Shown here: piece after piece, positions 62,401 through 64,000 of the stretch
Position numbering within the stretch: position 1 is the stretch's first letter
Layout: every line of letters starts with the position of its first letter
Origin: Ariolimax columbianus
Lineage: Eukaryota > Mollusca > Gastropoda > Stylommatophora > Arionidae
Reading direction: 5' to 3'
Assembly: GCA_036924085.1 (NCBI GenBank)
Contig: JAVGWX010000025.1
Location: 23,702,752 to 23,766,751, forward strand
Length of the DNA: 64,000 nt
Notes under the pieces: model-generated
The model's database searches: none
Told to the model about the DNA's origin: nothing
What the model saw: the letters and a program-made list of their open reading frames with translations, nothing else
Made by a program: the position numbers and the translations under genes

Positions 62401-62900
62401 TTTAGTTTAGTTAAGATTGAAGTAGCTTTTTTAATATTGGTCTAGTTTTATCAAGGTTGGTTAAAATTTGTTAAGATTGGTTTAGTTTGCTTTAGATTGG
62501 TTTAGTTTAGTTAAGATTTGTTTAGTTCGGTTAAAATTGGTTTGGTTGGGTTAAGATTGTTTTTTTTTGGTTAAGATTGGTTTAGTTTGGTTAAAATTGG
62601 TTTAGTTTGGTTAAGATTGGTTTAGTTTGGTTAAGATTGGTTCAGTTTGGTTAAGATTGGTTTAGTTTCGATAAGATTGGCTTAGTTTTGTTAAGATTCG
62701 TTTAGTTTATTTAAGAATGGTTTAGTTTGGTTACGATTGCTTTAGTTTGGTTAAGATTGTTTTAATTTCGTTAAGATTGCTTTAGTTTGGTTAAGATTGG
62801 ATTAGTTTGGTTAAGATTAGTTTAGTTTAGTTAAGATTGATTAAGCTTTTTTAATATTGGTCTAGTTTGGTCAAGATTAGTTTAAGTTTGTTAAGATTGG
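62401..62900 (+). repeat. 420-bp periodicity inside the minisatellite
   Basis: An aberrant run containing AGCTTTTTTAATATTGGTCTAG occurs near 62,424 and again near 62,844, exactly 420 bp (21 units) apart, each preceded by TTTAGTTTAGTTAAGATTGA. The flanking units are ordinary. This indicates that a block of at least 21 units was duplicated after the aberrant units arose. Confidence 0.82.
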
Positions 62901-62969
62901 TTTAGTTTGGTTAAGATTGCTTTAGTTTGGTTAAGATTGGTTTGTTTGGTTAAGATTGCTTTGGTTTGC

Positions 62970-63830
62970 TTAAGATTTGTTTAGTTTGGTTTAGATTGGT
63001 TTAGCTTGGTTAATTTTGGTGTAGTTTGGTTATAATTTTTTAGCTTGTTTGAGATCGGTTTAATGTGGTTAAGATTCTATTTTATTGTTAAGATTGGTTT
63101 AGTTTGGTTAAAATTGGTTTAGTTTGGTGAAGATTGGATAAGTTTGGTTAAGATTGGTTTGGCTTTGTTAAGATTGGTTTAGTTTGGTTAAGATTGGTTT
63201 AGTTTGGTTAAGATTGGTTTAGTTTGTTTAAGATTGCTTTAGTTTAGTTAAAATTGGTTTAGTTTGGTTAATATTGGTTTAGCTTGGTTAAGATTGGTTT
63301 AGTTTGGTTTAGTTTGGTTAAGTTGTGTTAAGATTGGTTTAGTTTAGTTAAGTTTGGTTTACTTTGGTTAAGATTAGTTTAATTTGGTTAAGATTGGTTT
63401 AGTTTGGTTGAGATTGGTTCAGTTTGGTTAAGATTGGTTTGGCTTGGTTAAGATTGGTTTAGTTTGGTTAAGATTGCTTTAGTTTGGTTAAAATAGATTT
63501 AGTTTGTTTAAGATTGCTTCAATTTGGTTAAGATTGGTTTATTTGGTTAAAATTGCTTTAGTTTGCTTAGGATTTTTGTAGTTTGGTTAAAATTGGTTTA
63601 GTTTGGTTAACATTGGTTAAGTTTGGTTAAGATGAAATTAGTTTGGTTGAGATTTGTTTATTTTGGTTAAGATTGGTTTAGCTTGGTTAATATTGGTGTA
63701 GTTTAGTTATAATTTTTTTACCTTGTTTAAGATCGGTTTAATTTGGTTAAGATTGTTTTTTTGGGTTAAGATTGGTTTAGTTTGGTTAAAATTGGTTTAG
63801 TTTGGTGAAGATTGGATTAGTTTCGTTAAG
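62970..63830 (+). repeat. 678-bp periodicity inside the minisatellite
   Basis: A run with TTAGCTTGGTTAAT, GGTGTAGTTT, TTATAATTTTTT and GATCGGTTTAAT (63,001-63,065) recurs at 63,678-63,743. The following GGTGAAGATTGGAT at 63,126 recurs at 63,804, so about 180 bp keep the same order at an offset of about 678 bp (34 units). Upstream, a matching run sits at an offset of about 600 bp, which suggests gain or loss of about four units in one copy. Confidence 0.8.
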
Positions 63831-64000
63831 ATTGGTTTAGTTTGGTTTAGTTTGGTTAGGATTGGTTTAGTTTGGTTAAGATTGGTTTAGTTTCTTAAAG
63901 ATTGGTTTAGTTTGGTTGATATTTATTTTGTTTGCTTGAGATTATTTTGGTTTTGTTAAGATTGGTTTACTTTGGTTAAAATTGGTTTAGTTTGGTTACG

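Larger units (their letters stand above)
62196..64000 (+). repeat. 20-bp GT-rich minisatellite
   Basis: About 90 direct units close to GTTTAGTTTGGTTAAGATTG, running off the right edge. Many units carry one or two substitutions, and some are one or two bases shorter or longer. The consensus as written has six G and no C, so the strands are strongly asymmetric. It shares no obvious sequence with the 170-bp satellite. It is not a standard telomeric repeat. I do not recognise the family and see no reading frame in it. Confidence 0.95.

Noticed and set aside
62401..62900. tRNA or other small RNA gene within the aberrant minisatellite units
   Set aside because: The AGCTTTTTTAATATTGG run is a duplicated variant of the 20-bp unit. 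It has no A/B box promoter pattern or cloverleaf that I could fold.
1..64000. Protein-coding genes
   Set aside because: Each monomer has several stop codons in the frames I checked, and monomer lengths shift the frame from unit to unit. Short open stretches are by-products of repetition.
62196..64000. Telomere repeat
   Set aside because: The strand bias is telomere-like, but the 20-bp unit contains no run of TTAGGG, TTAGG or TTTAGGG and is too degenerate.

Overview
This window is non-coding satellite DNA from start to end. I found no protein gene, RNA gene, CRISPR array or mobile element. Positions 1 to about 62,195 are one head-to-tail array of roughly 365 monomers of about 170 bp (most often 167 or 172 bp, about 74% A+T in the first monomer). 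From about 62,196 to 64,000 there is a second, unrelated tandem repeat with a 20-bp unit close to GTTTAGTTTGGTTAAGATTG. The monomer length (nucleosome/chromatosome size), strict common orientation and multi-level higher-order repeats (HORs) point to a eukaryotic centromeric or pericentromeric satellite. I do not recognise either family and cannot name the lineage.

Layout. (1) 1-14,146: an 8-monomer HOR of exactly 1344 bp (three full copies) mixed with 7-, 15- and 16-monomer derivatives. All begin with a monomer carrying AAGCTTTTCC, a marker not seen to the right of this block. (2) 14,343-25,144: a tandem duplication of 5401 bp. (3) 25,145-29,697: a mosaic of segments related to both sides. 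(4) 29,698-37,173: a 3738-bp unit twice, with a third partial copy to about 38,395. (5) 37,354-44,665: a 4250-bp unit followed by a 3062-bp copy of itself that lacks seven monomers. (6) 44,666-50,754: a mosaic that includes a 1536-bp 9-monomer HOR. (7) 50,755-56,878: a 3062-bp 18-monomer HOR twice, then a shortened derivative to about 59,832. (8) 59,833-62,195: an edge zone of 14 diverged monomers, ending in a truncated one. (9) 62,196-64,000: the 20-bp minisatellite, with its own longer-range order of 420 and about 678 bp.

Within the array, monomers fall into two main forms at one internal site: a 167-bp form (AAACACGATTTG) and a 172-bp form (GAGTAGAAGGCGATTT). They tend to alternate on the left side. 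A 16-bp dyad, TTGAAATGTATTTCAA, is intact in some monomers and degraded in others. This two-box arrangement is formally like the A/B box organisation of primate alpha satellite, but no CENP-B box is visible. A seven-times repeated six-monomer cassette (1016-1018 bp) links regions 2 to 4. The pattern is that of an actively homogenised array core (unequal exchange by whole monomers, deletions at the monomer register) with an older decayed border on the right. The left border lies outside the window.
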